A DNA stretch of 64,000 nucleotides from CAZCSK01 sp964501265 (GTDB lineage Bacteria > Actinomycetota > CADDZG01 > JAHWKV01): positions 1-64,000 of the forward strand of contig CAZCSK010000004.1 of NCBI GenBank assembly GCA_964501265.1. The letters run 5' to 3'. The notes below the pieces were generated by a model. The model did no database searches. It had not been told where the DNA came from and was given only the letters and a program-made list of their open reading frames with translations. A program made the translations under genes and the position numbers. Below, piece after piece: positions 63,060 through 64,000 of the stretch. The stretch's first letter is position 1. Each line of letters starts with the position of its first letter.

Positions 63060-64000
63060 ATGGATTATGTGAGGCTCGGTGACACGGGATTGAAGGTGAG
63101 TCCACTTTGCCTGGGATGCATGATGTTTGGGGCCTGGGGCAACACGGACCACGAGGACTCCGTGCGAGTGATTCACGCAGCGATCGACGCAGGAATTAAT
63201 TTCCTGGATACCGCCAACGTCTACTCGGGCGGAGAGTCCGAGGAGATCGTCGGCAAGGCCCTCAAGGGTAAGCGCGATGACGTGATCCTTGCGACCAAGT
63301 TCCACGGTCCCATGGGCACAGGGCCTAACGAGCGGGGCAACTCTCGCCATCACATCTTTCGGGCCGTTGAAGATTCGCTTCGCCGGCTCGATACCGATTA
63401 CATCGATCTCTATCAGGTCCACAGGCCCGATCCTCTGACGAATATCGAAGAGACGCTTTCGGCGCTGACCGACCTCGTGCGACAGGGCAAGGTTCGCTAC
63501 ATAGGTTCGACAACTTATCCCGCTGGAGAAATTGTTGAGGCCCAGTGGGCGGCGGCGCGACGCGGATTGGAAAGATTCGTCTGTGAACAGCCTCCCTATT
63601 CGATCCTCGTGCGAGAAATCGAGCGGGCCGTTTTACCGGCGGCGGCCAAGTACGGGATGGGAGTCATCGTGTGGAGCCCCCTTGCGGGAGGCTGGCTGTC
63701 GGGCAAGTATCGGCGGGGTGAGCCGATCCCCAAGGTTGGTCGAGTCGCACGGATCCCGGAGCGCTTCGACCCTGAGCGCGAGGGTAACAAGCAAAAGTAC
63801 GACGTGGTCGAGGCCCTGGTTCCTCTTGCAGAAAAGGAGGGTGTATCGCTGGTAGAACTTGCGATCGCCTGGACGCTGGAGCACCCTACGGTTACTTGCG
63901 CGATTGTCGGACCGCGGACGATGGAGCAGCTCGAGGGACAGCTCAAGGCGACCGAAATCAAGCTTTCTGCTGAAACTCTGGATGCCATCGACGAGATAGT
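63060..64000 (+). CDS. Aldo/keto reductase, 3'-truncated by window edge
   Basis: At least 313 aa with no stop before the edge. FLDTANVYSGG, ILATKFHGP, DLYQVHRPDP and CAIVGPRTMEQL give the catalytic and NADPH-binding parts. A subgroup of actinobacterial AKR with a SSTYP-like segment (IGSTTYPAG). ATG at 63060; nearly complete. Confidence 0.9.
   Translation, partial: MDYVRLGDTGLKVSPLCLGCMMFGAWGNTDHEDSVRVIHAAIDAGINFLDTANVYSGGESEEIVGKALKGKRDDVILATKFHGPMGTGPNERGNSRHHIFRAVEDSLRRLDTDYIDLYQVHRPDPLTNIEETLSALTDLVRQGKVRYIGSTTYPAGEIVEAQWAAARRGLERFVCEQPPYSILVREIERAVLPAAAKYGMGVIVWSPLAGGWLSGKYRRGEPIPKVGRVARIPERFDPEREGNKQKYDVVEALVPLAEKEGVSLVELAIAWTLEHPTVTCAIVGPRTMEQLEGQLKATEIKLSAETLDAIDEI

Overview
The window looks like a scaffold from an uncultivated member of the Actinomycetota, probably assembled from a metagenome. 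The lineage call rests on several actinobacterial signatures: the fhaA-fhaB-pstP-rodA-pbpA-pknB cell-wall and signalling cluster, CrgA, a class E sortase, a paired ArsA-type ATPase locus, heavy use of GTG and TTG starts, and four-base start/stop overlaps. No pknA is present beside pknB, so a lineage outside the classical Mycobacteriales/Streptomycetales is likely. A run of exactly 100 N (936-1035) marks an unresolved assembly gap.

Layout. 1-5.5 kb: end of tRNA-Ala, then a sensory block (PAS-repeat protein, HisKA_2 kinase, receiver-kinase hybrid, membrane PAS kinase). 5.5-11.5 kb: SCP2 protein, a Nudix/metallo-beta-lactamase fusion, thiolase, a CsoR-like metal sensor, CrgA, sortase E, and a TrpG/PabA amidotransferase. 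11.5-18.3 kb (minus strand): the growth and division cluster. 18.4-24.4 kb: tRNA-Leu, AlkD, LarC/LarB (nickel-pincer cofactor), bactofilin, SerRS, then tRNA-Ser(UGA), tRNA-Ser(GCU) and tRNA-Arg(ACG). 24.4-29.8 kb: a MazF-type toxin/antitoxin pair, a tandem duplication of a 649-aa TPR/nucleotide-cyclase protein, TadA, and tRNA-Ser(CGA) and (GGA). 29.8-36.4 kb: tandem hotdog protein, SRP RNA, dnaX-ybaB-recR-lysC-asd, tRNA-Pro. 36.4-51 kb: metallophosphoesterase, ThDP enzyme, ArsA pair, NfeD-like protein, selB-selA, class A PBP, RibD-like reductase, a degenerate trypsin-fold protein and a patatin. 51.2-52.7 kb: a solo TnpB. 52.9-64 kb: lipoprotein and mostly metabolic genes, ending in an aldo/keto reductase cut by the window edge.

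The strongest undescribed-looking signal is a family of about 70-bp GC-rich imperfect palindromes. Six full copies and one partial copy lie at five unrelated loci (csoR, bactofilin, lysC, selA, 3-hydroxyisobutyrate dehydrogenase-like). Every copy is in the same orientation as its host gene, and at four of the five loci it is translated in the same frame, adding a Gly/Ala/Pro-rich peptide (consensus GGVAAP-x-DSRAPEAANPPN) to the N- or C-terminus. At lysC it is read in another frame and supplies the stop codon. It behaves like a protein-coding palindromic repeat, comparable in concept to the Rickettsia palindromic elements but different in sequence.

Two other patterns recur. Three unrelated genes converging on tRNA genes all end on the TGA that is the antisense of the conserved T-loop TTCAA, each overlapping the tRNA by exactly 19 bp. 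The four serine tRNAs each have a -10-like hexamer ending 7-8 nt before the mature 5' end, suggesting transcripts that begin at or next to tRNA position 1. All four serine isoacceptors present lie within about 7 kb downstream of serS.
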